Positions 41,529 through 50,721 are shown, counted from the stretch's first letter. The stretch: DNA of 64,000 nucleotides from Oscillospiraceae bacterium (GCA_015065135.1 SVQY01000002.1:1-64000); one strand, 5' to 3'. Made by a program: numbers and translations. The notes: generated from the sequence alone by a model not told the origin.

Positions 41529-42155
41529 TCACAGAGTTTCTTGTGTTTTTTCATCGGCGGAGTCGGCACGCTCGCCCGGAGTGCTCGTCTTCGCTTCAAG
41601 CGACATCGCCGCTTTTTTGAGTTGGTGCTGCTGCACCAGCATCATCACGGTTCCCACCGCTGCGGAAAGCAGCAGGATCACACCGGCAACGATACCCGAG
41701 TAATTGCTGATCAGGATATTGTAAACAAGCCAAAGCCCGTTGGCGAGAAAGCTGGTATAGCGGGTAAAATTGGGACGGCGACTATAGAAGCTGATCACTG
41801 CCACGATGCTGCCGATGGCGGGCAGGATGGCGTGCCAGCCCTCCCTGCCGCTGATCAAGGTGGCTACCGGCGAAATGGCCGTAACCACAATAAACAGGAT
41901 CGGCCATAGCAGGGTGGAGGCCCATTTTTTCTTGTCACGATAGTAAAATACGATGCCGCGACCCACACCGATCACGTTCAGCAGAGCGCCAGTATAGCCG
42001 CCCACTAAAATCAGGTTGACCACCCAAAGCGCATCCGAGATCAGCTTGAAGATGAGAATGCGCTCGCGCTTGTTGCTGAGAAATATAAGGAAGCTTTCGG
42101 CCACGGCAATGCCGCCGATGATCTCTCCGATCAGCTTCAGAGTTTGCGCATCCAT
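41529..42155 (-). CDS. YgjV-family membrane protein 1, SWEET-like three-helix repeats
   Basis: 208 residues, six or seven helices. Two repeats of three helices are visible: about 8-68 (IGGIAVAESFLIFLSNKR...LISDALWVVNLILVGGYTG) and 108-170 (IGSIVAVISFYSRRPN...FLANGLWLVYNILISNYSG). The third helix of each, with LW-x-V-(Y/N)-N, resembles the LWxxYG motif of (Semi)SWEET sugar carriers. The family (YgjV) has no assigned function. The ATG overlaps the stop of the hydrolase gene (TGATG), so the two are coupled. A charged C-terminal tail of about 30 residues follows. Confidence 0.72.
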   Translation of the reverse strand: MDAQTLKLIGEIIGGIAVAESFLIFLSNKRERILIFKLISDALWVVNLILVGGYTGALLNVIGVGRGIVFYYRDKKKWASTLLWPILFIVVTAISPVATLISGREGWHAILPAIGSIVAVISFYSRRPNFTRYTSFLANGLWLVYNILISNYSGIVAGVILLLSAAVGTVMMLVQQHQLKKAAMSLEAKTSTPGERADSADEKTQETL

Positions 42156-43885
42156 CAGATCACCACATAGCCCCAGGCAGGGATCTCCTTCCCCTCATAG
42201 GTAACGGGGGCATCCGAGAAGTTGCCTACAATGGCGCTACCATCCGAATAAGTGGCTTTTTCGATACCGTTATCCAGGATATCGTATCTTTCCATAAACA
42301 AAAGATACTTGTCGGCAAGAGAGAGCTGCTCGTCGCAGGCCTCCTTGATGCGGGCCACGCTCCAACGCAGCGCCTCGTCGGTGGCACAGGTCAGATCATT
42401 CTCGCCCATCCAGTTTTTCTGTCCGCCTGTGCGGAACTTGGAGTAGAAATACATAGCAGGCTTGCCGCCGCGCAGGATCATAGAGAGTCGTTCCTCGGGG
42501 GGCTGTGCCGTGTAATTGACGGTGGTAGCGGTGGGATTATACAGCACCGTACCGTGGTAAGCCACCTCGAACAGGGGCAGGTAGCGATCCGCCACGGGGA
42601 TCACCTTTTTGCCAAAGCCGTTACCGAAGGTGGCGTACAGACCGAAGTCCAGATCCTTCAAGGCATAGTCCATGCAGCCCTCGGAGGAGAAGCCGCCGAA
42701 AAGACCTCTCGTATATTCGATGATCTTCTGGGCGTACATCACGCCGTTTTCGGTGGTGGAGGGGTGGCCCGCTGCGTGACAGTCGTCGGGGATCTCAATG
42801 GAGATCACATCGGTAAAGTGCAGACCGTTCTCGCCGTAAGCCGCCAGCGGAGGCAGATCGCGCTTGGTATTCTTCCACTGCTTTTCAAGGCACACGTGAT
42901 AGGCATAGCCGCCGCTGTAATGGCCGCACTGATGGTAGTTGCCGTCCCGTCTCACCACCACGTCGTCCCATTCAAAGGTATCCGCAATGGTATAGCAATC
43001 GATGGTGTTGGTGTGGGTGGAGATGCGATAGCCGAGCGCTTTCACATAATCAATGGTCTCCTTCAGGCCCTCGTTGCCGCCAAGTCTCGGATCGGCGGGG
43101 AAAAGCTGGGGGAAGCGGCCGTCGTGACCGCTGCGGTTCCAGCCCACTAGCTGCAGCTCGGCGCCCTCCACGCCCTGGCGCTTCAGCTCGTCGGCAATGT
43201 CGCGCACACGCTTGAAATCGCAGGCAACAAACATTTCGGGCTCGTTTTGCTCGGTCTGGTGGTACACGGAGCTGGGGCTCGGCTTCCAGCCCATGCGAAT
43301 GCGCACCAACGGATATTTGCGGGCATACTCCACGGCAGGGCGCTTGCATTTTTCTGCCAAAGTCACGATCTCGCCGCGGGAGAGGCGGATCTCGCGCTCG
43401 GCTCTTGCCATATCGTTGTAATCCCCGTTCTCGGGCAGCAGCACCACCTCGAGACGGATGTCGTCATAGGGCTCGTCGTGCACGGTGAAATCAAATTCGG
43501 GAAAAACGGCATATTCGTTGTTTTGAATCAAGGCGTGGATCTTGTACCAATAGTTGCGGTAAACACGCACCAGACAGCAAAGCCCTGCCTTTTTGATGCC
43601 GTACCAGGAAAGCATCGGCTTTTCGTAAGCATAATCCACATCCTCGCGCTCGGTGAAAAAGGTCTGCATCTCGCCCACGCGACTGATGGTGCGGGGCAGG
43701 ATCCAATAGCCCTCATCCCCTGCCTTGGCGGAACCCAGCTCGGGCAACACGCGCAGCTGCTTGCACTTCCACAGCACCTCCTTCTTTAAGGTGAGCAAAA
43801 GACTTTTACCGGTGTCAAGCACGTCAAAATCAAAGCGCTTGCCCTCTTCGTTCACGGCATAAAACAGATCCTTCAGGACATCCAT
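42155..43885 (-). CDS. Putative glycoside hydrolase (DUF5696 or GH101/GH129-like)
   Basis: 576 residues, no signal peptide. A small N-terminal beta domain is followed by a TIM-barrel-like core: VRIRMGWKPSPSSVYHQ, GAELQLVGWNRSGHDGRFPQ, YVKALGYRISTHTNTID, ISIEIPDDCHAAGHPST and SSEGCMDYALKDLDFG. The layout resembles DUF5696 proteins and, more distantly, GH101/GH129 N-acetylgalactosaminidases; catalytic residues are not certain. GGAGG lies 8 bases before the ATG. It is coupled to the YgjV gene and divergent from an AraC regulator. The cytoplasmic location implies oligosaccharides are taken up first. Confidence 0.55.
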   Translation of the reverse strand: MDVLKDLFYAVNEEGKRFDFDVLDTGKSLLLTLKKEVLWKCKQLRVLPELGSAKAGDEGYWILPRTISRVGEMQTFFTEREDVDYAYEKPMLSWYGIKKAGLCCLVRVYRNYWYKIHALIQNNEYAVFPEFDFTVHDEPYDDIRLEVVLLPENGDYNDMARAEREIRLSRGEIVTLAEKCKRPAVEYARKYPLVRIRMGWKPSPSSVYHQTEQNEPEMFVACDFKRVRDIADELKRQGVEGAELQLVGWNRSGHDGRFPQLFPADPRLGGNEGLKETIDYVKALGYRISTHTNTIDCYTIADTFEWDDVVVRRDGNYHQCGHYSGGYAYHVCLEKQWKNTKRDLPPLAAYGENGLHFTDVISIEIPDDCHAAGHPSTTENGVMYAQKIIEYTRGLFGGFSSEGCMDYALKDLDFGLYATFGNGFGKKVIPVADRYLPLFEVAYHGTVLYNPTATTVNYTAQPPEERLSMILRGGKPAMYFYSKFRTGGQKNWMGENDLTCATDEALRWSVARIKEACDEQLSLADKYLLFMERYDILDNGIEKATYSDGSAIVGNFSDAPVTYEGKEIPAWGYVVI

Positions 43886-43918
43886 TTTCCAAACCTCCGA
43901 AAAATTTTTCTGTTCGTC

Positions 43919-43947
43919 TTGATTATAGCAAAGCAATGCTGTATAAT
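43919..43947 (+). promoter_or_regulatory. Promoter of the AraC gene in the divergent region
   Basis: TTGATT (43919-43924), 17-base spacer, TATAAT (43942-43947). On the minus strand an extended -10 TGCTATAAT overlaps the same place (about 43921-43926), so the two directions compete. Confidence 0.65.
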
Positions 43948-43993
43948 AAAGTCAAATTCTACAGAAAAAAGTTTGAAAAATAAAGGTAACGAT

Positions 43994-44818
43994 ATGAAAC
44001 TACAGGATTGCAATCCATTTCTGCGCGCAGCGGAGCTACAGCCCGCCGTGCTGGAGGGACAAGGTGCGCGCATGGCATACGACCACCGCTTGTTCTATAT
44101 TTTAGAAGGAAAAGGGCTTTTGGTGCTTGAGGGGGAGGAGCATCCTCTCCCCCCCGACACCCTGCTCTTCTTTCGCCCGGGTGTGGGCTATCACTTTCGT
44201 GGCAAGCTGCGTGTGGCGGTACTGAATTTTGATGTCAGCCGCAGCTGCACGCACCGCCAAAAGCCTCTTTGTCCGCCACCCGTAGCGGAGTTTGATCCCG
44301 CCCTTTGCTTTGACGGCACCGTGCTATCAGAGCCGCAAAAGCCCGTAATTTTGTATAACGGTATGACTTTTCGAGAGGATATCCTCACCTTGGTGCGCTC
44401 CTTCCAGCGCGGCGATGCCATTGCCGATGCCGTTACCTCCGCGCTATTGAAAAAGCTGCTTGCCGAGCTACTATCCAACCGAGAGCAGACCGATCCCACC
44501 CGTTTGCTGATCGATCGTGTGCGCCGGCACATTCGCATGTTTGCCGCCGAGATACGGGACAACGAGCAGCTGGGGCAGGAATTCGGCTATCACCCCGTCT
44601 ATCTCGCCTCCCTCTACAAAGAACAGACCGGCGAAACGCTACATCACGCCATTACGGCAGAACGCATCCGTCTGGCGGGGGAATGGCTGACTCGCACCGA
44701 TCACAGCATCGAGCAGATCGCCTATGATACCGGCTTTTCCTCACGCAGTTATTTTTGTACGGTTTTTAAAGAATTTAACGGGGTCACGCCCGGGCAGTAC
44801 CGCGCACAGCGCAAATAA
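43994..44818 (+). CDS. AraC-family transcriptional regulator
   Basis: 274 residues. A cupin-type sensor (about 20-85: YILEGKGLLVLEGEEHPLPPDTLLF) and two C-terminal helix-turn-helices (about 175-272) with FGYHPVYLASLYKEQTGETLHH and GFSSRSYFCTVFKEFNGVTPGQ. AAAGG precedes the ATG at 43994. Only 108 bases separate it from the divergent hydrolase gene, whose activator it probably is. Confidence 0.88.
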   Translation: MKLQDCNPFLRAAELQPAVLEGQGARMAYDHRLFYILEGKGLLVLEGEEHPLPPDTLLFFRPGVGYHFRGKLRVAVLNFDVSRSCTHRQKPLCPPPVAEFDPALCFDGTVLSEPQKPVILYNGMTFREDILTLVRSFQRGDAIADAVTSALLKKLLAELLSNREQTDPTRLLIDRVRRHIRMFAAEIRDNEQLGQEFGYHPVYLASLYKEQTGETLHHAITAERIRLAGEWLTRTDHSIEQIAYDTGFSSRSYFCTVFKEFNGVTPGQYRAQRK

Positions 44819-44852
44819 AAAGAAAGCCCGACAGCCGTCGGGCTTTCTTTTT
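44816..44852. terminator. Bidirectional terminator
   Basis: AAAAAGAAAGCCCGAC-AGCC-GTCGGGCTTTCTTTTT. Confidence 0.9.
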
Positions 44853-46812
44853 ATTTCTTCTCGTCAAGATCCGCACGCGGGAAATAGGTCACGCGCAGAT
44901 TGGTGCAGCCATAGGGCACCAAAGTGAGGGGCAATCTTTCGGTCACGTGCTGCCGATCCCCAAAGGGCTCGTAGGTCTTACGGGGATAGGTGCAGCAGGC
45001 GTAGGGCGCCTTATAGCAATGGGTGTGCAGCAGAATACGAGGCTGCTCCCAAACATAGCCCTCCCCTTCTACCTCCTCCACCGTCACCTCGGCGGCGGTC
45101 AGGGCCTCGTCCAGCGCCACGTTCCAGTTAAAGGCATCGCGACGGCGACCCACATTTTCATAGTAATCACCCGTATTGGGCTGCTTGTAATCGGGATAGA
45201 CATTGTACCAGCTCCAGCCCTCGGGCAGAGGGGTGACGGGCTTGCCCGCAATGGGCTTCCAGCGCTCGGGCACCTGCAGCGAAAAGACCAGCGCGCCGTA
45301 TCGGAAGGCCAGCGGCTGCTTGTTCGAAGCATCGCGGTCATCCACATGGACCACCTCTACCTTTGCGTCAAAACAGATCTCCAGACAATGCTTGCCGCCA
45401 AAGTCCCTGCGCACCTCGGCATAGCCAAGCGCGCTCCTTTGTGCGCAAATTTCCGCACCGTCCACGAAAATCCGATACCCCGTCGCCCATGCGGGGATCT
45501 TTAAAAAGACGGAAAACTCTCCGTCTCCCTCGATCTCCAGCGCCACGCGATTGCGGAAGGGATACAGAGTCTTTTCGGTCACGCGGCGATCTCCCCAATG
45601 CAGCGAGCAGGGGCCGTAGGCATTGGCATAGAGATTGCCTGCATCATCGTGCAGGAACAGTCCGCGCACAAATTCGGGAACCACCGCCACCGAGTTGACG
45701 GGGCAGCAGGAAACGGGATAGCAGGGCGCATAGACCTGCATATTACCATCGGTAGAGTTGGCCGAGGTATCGGTAGCCAGCAGCTGATTGGGCGCGGAAA
45801 GATAAGCAATGGCCTTCTCGTCCTTCTTGCGTGCGCCTTGCGCGGCGTTGTAGAAAAGCTCCTCCATATAGTCGCCGTATTTCGCTTCGCCCGTGATAGC
45901 ACTCATATAGGAGTAAGAAAGATTGTAGTAGGCAAAGGAGCAGTATTCGATCTCGGCGGTGCCGCTGACGGGAGCCAGATATTCGTTGACCGACACGGGA
46001 GCGCCGCCCACGTGGCCGGATCTTGCACGGATCTTTTCAATGCACCGCTCCGAGGCAGTCAGATAGTCCCGCTCGCCATTGGCCGAATAGATCAACGCAG
46101 GCAAGCGCAGATTCAGCCCCATGCCCGCCGTGTGGTTGGAGTTATAATAATATTCATCGCTCATCAGCACGCGGTAGGACTGACGGAAGATGTCATGCTC
46201 GCACAAATAGCGCTCATAGTCTATGGCAAACTCCACCAGTCGCTCGTCCCCCGTGTAGCGATAGCACAGGATCATAGGCTCAACGATCAGTTGCCCTGCA
46301 TAGCAGGTCTTACGATCTCCCGCCCACTCGCGGCAAAACCAAAGCATACAGCGATGCACCGCCTCCAGCACGTCGGCTCTGCCGGTCGCCTCATAAAAGG
46401 CCAACAGTCCGCGCATAGCGCAAGCGGTACCCTGGGCGTTATAATCCTCGCTCATAGCATCGCCCTCTTTGAAATAAGCACCGAGATATCCGTCGGGCTT
46501 CGCCATTTGCAGCATACCATCCACCCACTCGGTAGCGCGGGCGATCATCTCAGCATCATCCAACACGAACGCGTGCTGAATATAGCCCGCCCAGTAGTTG
46601 CCCGAGATCTCGGCACCCCAGCCTACCTGATGCGCCTCACTCCAAACGGGCACTCGCGTGCGGCGCAGATAGGGATCAGCGATCATACCGGGCTCCAGCT
46701 CGAACAGGTGCCCCGCCATTCCCTCCTTGCCGCGCAGCAGCTGCTCGCGCAAGAATCCTTCCGCACGAACGGTGCCAAGTGGAAAATGCTTCAGCCTTCG
46801 AAAGTCCTTCAT
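44851..46812 (-). CDS. GH127 beta-L-arabinofuranosidase (DUF1680)
   Basis: 653 residues, the usual length for GH127, with no signal peptide. An (alpha/alpha)6 barrel is followed by beta-sandwich domains. The family's unusual zinc-cysteine active site is intact: EYC (Glu289, Cys291) and the CC pair in PVSCCPVN (Cys369, Cys370), matching Glu338, Cys340, nucleophile Cys417 and Cys418 of the Bifidobacterium enzyme HypBA1. It would release L-arabinofuranose from beta-1,2 arabino-oligosaccharides such as those of hydroxyproline-rich plant glycoproteins. GAGGAGG precedes the ATG. An AraC gene is divergent. Confidence 0.9.
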   Translation of the reverse strand: MKDFRRLKHFPLGTVRAEGFLREQLLRGKEGMAGHLFELEPGMIADPYLRRTRVPVWSEAHQVGWGAEISGNYWAGYIQHAFVLDDAEMIARATEWVDGMLQMAKPDGYLGAYFKEGDAMSEDYNAQGTACAMRGLLAFYEATGRADVLEAVHRCMLWFCREWAGDRKTCYAGQLIVEPMILCYRYTGDERLVEFAIDYERYLCEHDIFRQSYRVLMSDEYYYNSNHTAGMGLNLRLPALIYSANGERDYLTASERCIEKIRARSGHVGGAPVSVNEYLAPVSGTAEIEYCSFAYYNLSYSYMSAITGEAKYGDYMEELFYNAAQGARKKDEKAIAYLSAPNQLLATDTSANSTDGNMQVYAPCYPVSCCPVNSVAVVPEFVRGLFLHDDAGNLYANAYGPCSLHWGDRRVTEKTLYPFRNRVALEIEGDGEFSVFLKIPAWATGYRIFVDGAEICAQRSALGYAEVRRDFGGKHCLEICFDAKVEVVHVDDRDASNKQPLAFRYGALVFSLQVPERWKPIAGKPVTPLPEGWSWYNVYPDYKQPNTGDYYENVGRRRDAFNWNVALDEALTAAEVTVEEVEGEGYVWEQPRILLHTHCYKAPYACCTYPRKTYEPFGDRQHVTERLPLTLVPYGCTNLRVTYFPRADLDEKK

Positions 46813-46844
46813 CCAACAAGCCCTCCTCTTAAAAAGCTATTTTC

Positions 46845-46873
46845 ATTATGACACCACAACACCCGAATTGCAA
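46845..46873 (-). promoter_or_regulatory. Promoter of the GH127 gene
   Basis: Minus strand TTGCAA (46868-46873), 17-base spacer, CATAAT (46845-46850). Confidence 0.65.
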
Positions 46874-46894
46874 TATACAATTCTCAAAACAATA

Positions 46895-46923
46895 TGGACA
46901 ATACTCATATTTTTTGCTATAAT
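46895..46923 (+). promoter_or_regulatory. Promoter of the AraC gene next to GH127
   Basis: TGGACA (46895-46900), 17-base spacer, extended -10 TGCTATAAT (TATAAT at 46918-46923). Confidence 0.65.
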
Positions 46924-46953
46924 AAGGCTAACTCCGATGAAAGAGGCTATGTT

Positions 46954-47838
46954 ATGTATTTTTACGAGATCTGCCTTTGCGGCATACCCGAGATCGTTTT
47001 CGCTTACAATGTCACCACCGAACACTACCGCAACCACTTTCCCAATCGCTATGCCGACTTGCTGGAGGTCTCTTTGGTGGAGGACGGTACGATTTTTTAT
47101 GATCATGACGACGGCACGCAGGCCGAAACGCCCCCCGGCACCATTGCCCCGATCCTGAAGGATCTTCACTGTCGCACCTATGCCGCCCCCGGGGTGGTGC
47201 AAAAGCACGTCACCGTGGGAGCTCTGGTGTCTTACAATCTGAAAAGGCGCGCCGTCGAGGAGATCACCGATCCGATCTCCTACGGCGATGCGATACAAAA
47301 AAGCAGGACGATACTCATTCCATATCAATGGGATGCAGGTGAACATTATGAGGAGATCCGCGATCAGCTGCGGCGCATTATTACGTTGCAGACGGCACAG
47401 CCGCCGCAAGCATTGGAGGCTCTTGGTGAATGGTTCCGTCTTGCCGCGCTTCTCACCGAAATCGTGCTGGAGCATCTTGGGAAACGAAACGGCAGCGCGC
47501 ATTCCCTCTCATCCTCCTATTTGCGCGAGGCCAAGCACTATATCGCCGCTCACTATACCGAAAAGCTGACCGTGGCCGATGTCGCAAGGCATCTCGGCAT
47601 TTCGGCAGGACACCTGCACGGCATCTTTCAAAAGCAGTTGGGCTCCGGCGTGATCCACTATCTCAATCGCTACCGTGTGGATATCGTCAAGCAAAATCTG
47701 CTGGGGCGCGACATTTCTCTCAAGGAGGCTGCACATCTGGTGGGGGTAGAGGACCCCGCTTATATGAGCCGTCTGTTCAAGCAAATCACAGGCATATCCT
47801 TTCGCCAATACTGCCTGCGTTACCGCGCAAAAAAGTGA
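46954..47838 (+). CDS. AraC-family transcriptional regulator
   Basis: 294 residues. The N-terminal sensor domain (about 1-165) contains HYRNHFPNRYADLLEVSLVEDG and is not a standard cupin I can name. Two helix-turn-helices (about 190-290) have LTVADVARHLGISAGHLHGIFQ and GVEDPAYMSRLFKQITGISF. The start at 46954 has AGAGG 7 bases upstream. It is divergent from GH127, its likely target, and convergent with the aldolase/YgjV operon. Confidence 0.87.
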   Translation: MYFYEICLCGIPEIVFAYNVTTEHYRNHFPNRYADLLEVSLVEDGTIFYDHDDGTQAETPPGTIAPILKDLHCRTYAAPGVVQKHVTVGALVSYNLKRRAVEEITDPISYGDAIQKSRTILIPYQWDAGEHYEEIRDQLRRIITLQTAQPPQALEALGEWFRLAALLTEIVLEHLGKRNGSAHSLSSSYLREAKHYIAAHYTEKLTVADVARHLGISAGHLHGIFQKQLGSGVIHYLNRYRVDIVKQNLLGRDISLKEAAHLVGVEDPAYMSRLFKQITGISFRQYCLRYRAKK

Positions 47839-47846
47839 TAGATTAC

Positions 47847-47894
47847 AAAAGATCCGCCCCAAATGCAACGTTGCATTTGGGGCGGATCTTTTTA
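47847..47894. terminator. Bidirectional terminator
   Basis: A perfect stem of about 23 bp starting AAAAGATCCGCCCC, with T-tracts on both strands. Confidence 0.9.
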
Positions 47895-47902
47895 TAAATC
47901 GA

Positions 47903-48445
47903 TCACAGATCGGCATTGGCCGATCCCTGCTTTTTGCGGCTTCGCCAGAAGCGGATGATTCCCACTATGGCAGACACAACGGTGATGGACTCCAGCAAAA
48001 TGCCGCCAATGCTGGGGATCGGAAGGAGCGCATTATAGGCAAGGCACATGGAGGAGGTCACCACAAGGCTATACCGCAGGATCTGCGGCTTGCCCAGCGC
48101 GATAAAGAAGGTGTTGGCGATCAGCGCCACGATCAATAGCAGAGAGAGATACCCCTCCCAAGAAAGAAAGCCCAAGGCGCCGATCACACACATCAGCACT
48201 CCTGTCATAACGTAATAGCCCTTGCTTTTCTCCTTAATGAAAATGCAGCAAATATTACGAATCACACAGGCAATATTCAGCGCAAAACCTGAGGTGGCAC
48301 CCAGCAGCAGATAGCTTACGCAAATCACGACCACGCCGGGGGTCTGTATCATCAATAATCCTTTTTTCGTGTTGGCTTGATATGCGGACGTGATGATCAG
48401 CGTTGCCACAATCCCCAATATTTGTCCCCAAAGCTCTTGTGTCAT
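47903..48445 (-). CDS. YgjV-family membrane protein 2, SWEET-like three-helix repeats
   Basis: 180 residues, about six helices in two triplets: ILGIVATLIITSAYQANTKK...PGVVVICVSYLLLGATSGFA and about 78-160. It belongs to the same YgjV family as the gene at 41529 and, as there, sits at the end of a sugar operon (36 bases after the aldolase gene). The first helix followed by YQ and a basic loop recalls the PQ-loop of SWEET/PQ proteins. Function unassigned. The ribosome binding site AAGGAAG lies some 10 bases before the ATG. Confidence 0.72.
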   Translation of the reverse strand: MTQELWGQILGIVATLIITSAYQANTKKGLLMIQTPGVVVICVSYLLLGATSGFALNIACVIRNICCIFIKEKSKGYYVMTGVLMCVIGALGFLSWEGYLSLLLIVALIANTFFIALGKPQILRYSLVVTSSMCLAYNALLPIPSIGGILLESITVVSAIVGIIRFWRSRKKQGSANADL

Positions 48446-48481
48446 ATTATGACAACTTCCTTCTTCCGGAAAAGAATGCGA

Positions 48482-49771
48482 TTACAGATTAAATACGTCG
48501 CAAATCTCCTGGATCTGCGCATCGTTCATGGTGGTCACGGGGTGACCCACGGCGGCGCAGGAGACCAGTGCGCGTGCGCTGTACTCCAACACCTCCAGAT
48601 GGTCGTAAGCGGCCAGCACCGAGGTGCCCATGGAGATCACGCAGTCGTTTGCGATGATGCCGACGGGGTTCTTGGGATTGAGCTGCTCCAGTGCCTTATC
48701 GGGATCCTCCAGCAGGCTCATAAAGGGCAGAACGGGCACGTCCTTGAGCTGAATGTAGCTCTCGGGAATGAGACGTGCGTCAAACTTGGCATCGGTCTGC
48801 GCAAACGCCATAGCGCTGGGGCAGCGAGCCACGATCACGCTGTTGATCTCGGGATACTTTTCATACACCTTGGCGCAGAAGGTAGCGTACTTGGAGGGGG
48901 TCTTGCCTGCCTCGGCGGCATCGCCCTTCACGCGCACCATATCGCAGCCACAGCCCTCCAGCGGATCAAAGCCCTCGGGAGTAATGACCTGAGAGCCGTC
49001 TGCAAGGCGAGCGGACCAGACGCCGTCCACCGAGCTGAACAGGTTCAGACCGTAGGCACGGGTGGACTTCTTCATCATATCATTGCGCAGGTCGATCTCC
49101 TGATTGGTAACGGCTGCGGGCTCCAAAGCCTTGTAGGTGGGCGCCTTGAAATCCTGATAGCGCGCAAGCTCAGCCTCGGTGAGACCCTTGCCCTTCTTGC
49201 CCATAGTGGCGCAGGCGATCTGCACGCGAGCGGTGAAGTCCAGCGCCTCGAACATACGGAAGGCCTCCTCCATGGAAGGAGCACCGATGACCACGCCGTG
49301 GTTCTCCAGCATTACCGTATTATAGCCCTTCTCAAACTCGGCGGAGATCAGGTCGCCCAGCTTCTGGCTGCCCGGAACGGCATACTTGGCAAACACAACG
49401 CTGCCGCAGATCTTAGCGGTGTCGGCCATCAGGGTAAGGTCGGGCACGATGCGCATCAAGGAGAAGCCGACCAGAGGCGTGGGATGAGCGTGCAGCACGG
49501 CCTTGAAATCGGGGCGCTTGCGCAGCACCGACAGGTGGAAGGGGTACTCCACGGAGGGACGGTTGCGACCGATGATCTGTCCGTCGGGAGTGATCTTCAT
49601 AATATCCTCGCGAGTCAAAGCACCCTTGTCAACGCCGGAGGGGCTGATCCACATATTGCCCTCATTATCCATAATAGAGAGGTTACCGCCGGAAACGGTG
49701 GTCATGCCGTTGTAGTAAAGACGGTTCATCGTGGCAACGATCCGATCGGCGGGATGCATACATTTTTTCAT
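48482..49771 (-). CDS. Tandem class II aldolase/adducin protein
   Basis: 429 residues formed by two class II aldolase domains. The first (1-205) has the full site for zinc-dependent sugar-phosphate aldolases: GGN-SI, Glu75, HAHP with His94 and His96, and ENHGV with His158. It may cleave fuculose-, rhamnulose- or ribulose-1-phosphate-like substrates. The second (about 215-429) keeps the fold, but the equivalent sites read VARCPSA and ANDCVI, so its zinc ligands are lost. It is upstream of the YgjV gene and downstream of an isomerase, consistent with a deoxy- or keto-sugar pathway. AAAGGAAG precedes the ATG. Confidence 0.85.
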   Translation of the reverse strand: MKKCMHPADRIVATMNRLYYNGMTTVSGGNLSIMDNEGNMWISPSGVDKGALTREDIMKITPDGQIIGRNRPSVEYPFHLSVLRKRPDFKAVLHAHPTPLVGFSLMRIVPDLTLMADTAKICGSVVFAKYAVPGSQKLGDLISAEFEKGYNTVMLENHGVVIGAPSMEEAFRMFEALDFTARVQIACATMGKKGKGLTEAELARYQDFKAPTYKALEPAAVTNQEIDLRNDMMKKSTRAYGLNLFSSVDGVWSARLADGSQVITPEGFDPLEGCGCDMVRVKGDAAEAGKTPSKYATFCAKVYEKYPEINSVIVARCPSAMAFAQTDAKFDARLIPESYIQLKDVPVLPFMSLLEDPDKALEQLNPKNPVGIIANDCVISMGTSVLAAYDHLEVLEYSARALVSCAAVGHPVTTMNDAQIQEICDVFNL

Positions 49772-49807
49772 AACAGAGAACTTCCTTTCTCAAAATATTA
49801 CAGTATT

Positions 49808-49836
49808 ATCATAAACAATCGCAATGGAAAAGTCAA
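49808..49836 (-). promoter_or_regulatory. Promoter of the aldolase/YgjV operon
   Basis: Minus strand TTGACT (49831-49836), 17-base spacer, TATGAT (49808-49813). Confidence 0.7.
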
Positions 49837-49868
49837 TAGAATAGAAAAAAAGAATGCAAATAAAATGA

Positions 49869-50657
49869 TTATCCGTCCACCATATCGCGCAGTCGCTTGA
49901 TGGCAGCGGCGGCCTTTTCCAGATAGGTATCGCAATCCACACCCTCGTAGTGATTGCTGTTTTTGGCAATGACCTCCAGCATCAGGGTGCCCTCATAGCC
50001 GCTCTCGCGGATCTGCCGCGCCACACGCGCCATATCCAGCTTGCCGTCAAAGGGAATAAGATGCTCGTCGTGATCGAACTCGCCGCTGTTGTCATGAAGA
50101 TGGGTAAAGATCAGCTTTTTGCCAAAAAGAGGCATATACTGTCTGCCCGGGGTGAAGCAGCCCTCGTGGCCCGCATCATAGCAAAAGCCAACGTGAGGGG
50201 CATCCTCAAACGCTTCAAAGGCCCAGGCGATGTTAGCCAGCTTGCGCTGATTTTCAAAGGCGATCTGCACGCCCTTCTCGCCTGCGTGCGCCACCAGCGC
50301 GGCAAAGCGCGCTCGGCCCACGTCGGTGATGGAGGGGGGCTTTAGTCCGGAGGACAGATGCACCACTAAGATCGGCACCTCTGCCGCGGCGCAGGCATCC
50401 ACGCCGTTCAGCAATCTTTGCAGCATAGTGTCCCCTGCCTCGCCCTCCAGCCAGATATTGTTGATGCCGTCAAAGGGCGCGTGCATGCTCTCCCAGAGGA
50501 TGCCGTATTTGCCAAACATCTCCTTTAACCACGGAATACGATCTATGGGCGGCACACCGGTAAAGGTGGCGGTAAAGCCCAGCTCGCTGATCTTTTTTAC
50601 GTACGCCTCGGGCTCAAGCCCCGGAATGGCGTGCATCTGAATGCCGATCCTGCGCAT
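49869..50657 (-). CDS. Sugar phosphate isomerase/epimerase-like TIM barrel
   Basis: 262 residues of the xylose-isomerase-like superfamily: MRRIGIQMHAIPGL, LWESMHAPFDGINNIW, VVHLSSG, IAFENQRK, GFCYDAGHEGC and FTHLHDNSGEFDHDEHLIPF, the last giving metal-binding His and Glu. GGAGGAAG precedes the ATG. It has its own promoter and lies just upstream of the aldolase operon, so it probably supplies a ketose form of the aldolase substrate; inferred from order only. Confidence 0.82.
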   Translation of the reverse strand: MRRIGIQMHAIPGLEPEAYVKKISELGFTATFTGVPPIDRIPWLKEMFGKYGILWESMHAPFDGINNIWLEGEAGDTMLQRLLNGVDACAAAEVPILVVHLSSGLKPPSITDVGRARFAALVAHAGEKGVQIAFENQRKLANIAWAFEAFEDAPHVGFCYDAGHEGCFTPGRQYMPLFGKKLIFTHLHDNSGEFDHDEHLIPFDGKLDMARVARQIRESGYEGTLMLEVIAKNSNHYEGVDCDTYLEKAAAAIKRLRDMVDG

Positions 50658-50692
50658 ATTGCTTCCTCCTCTGCGGCAATGATTTCCCCCTC

Positions 50693-50721
50693 ATTATATC
50701 AATTTCCGATACCGTTTGCAA
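50693..50721 (-). promoter_or_regulatory. Promoter of the TIM-barrel isomerase
   Basis: Minus strand TTGCAA (50716-50721), 17-base spacer, extended -10 TGATATAAT (50693-50698). Confidence 0.7.
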
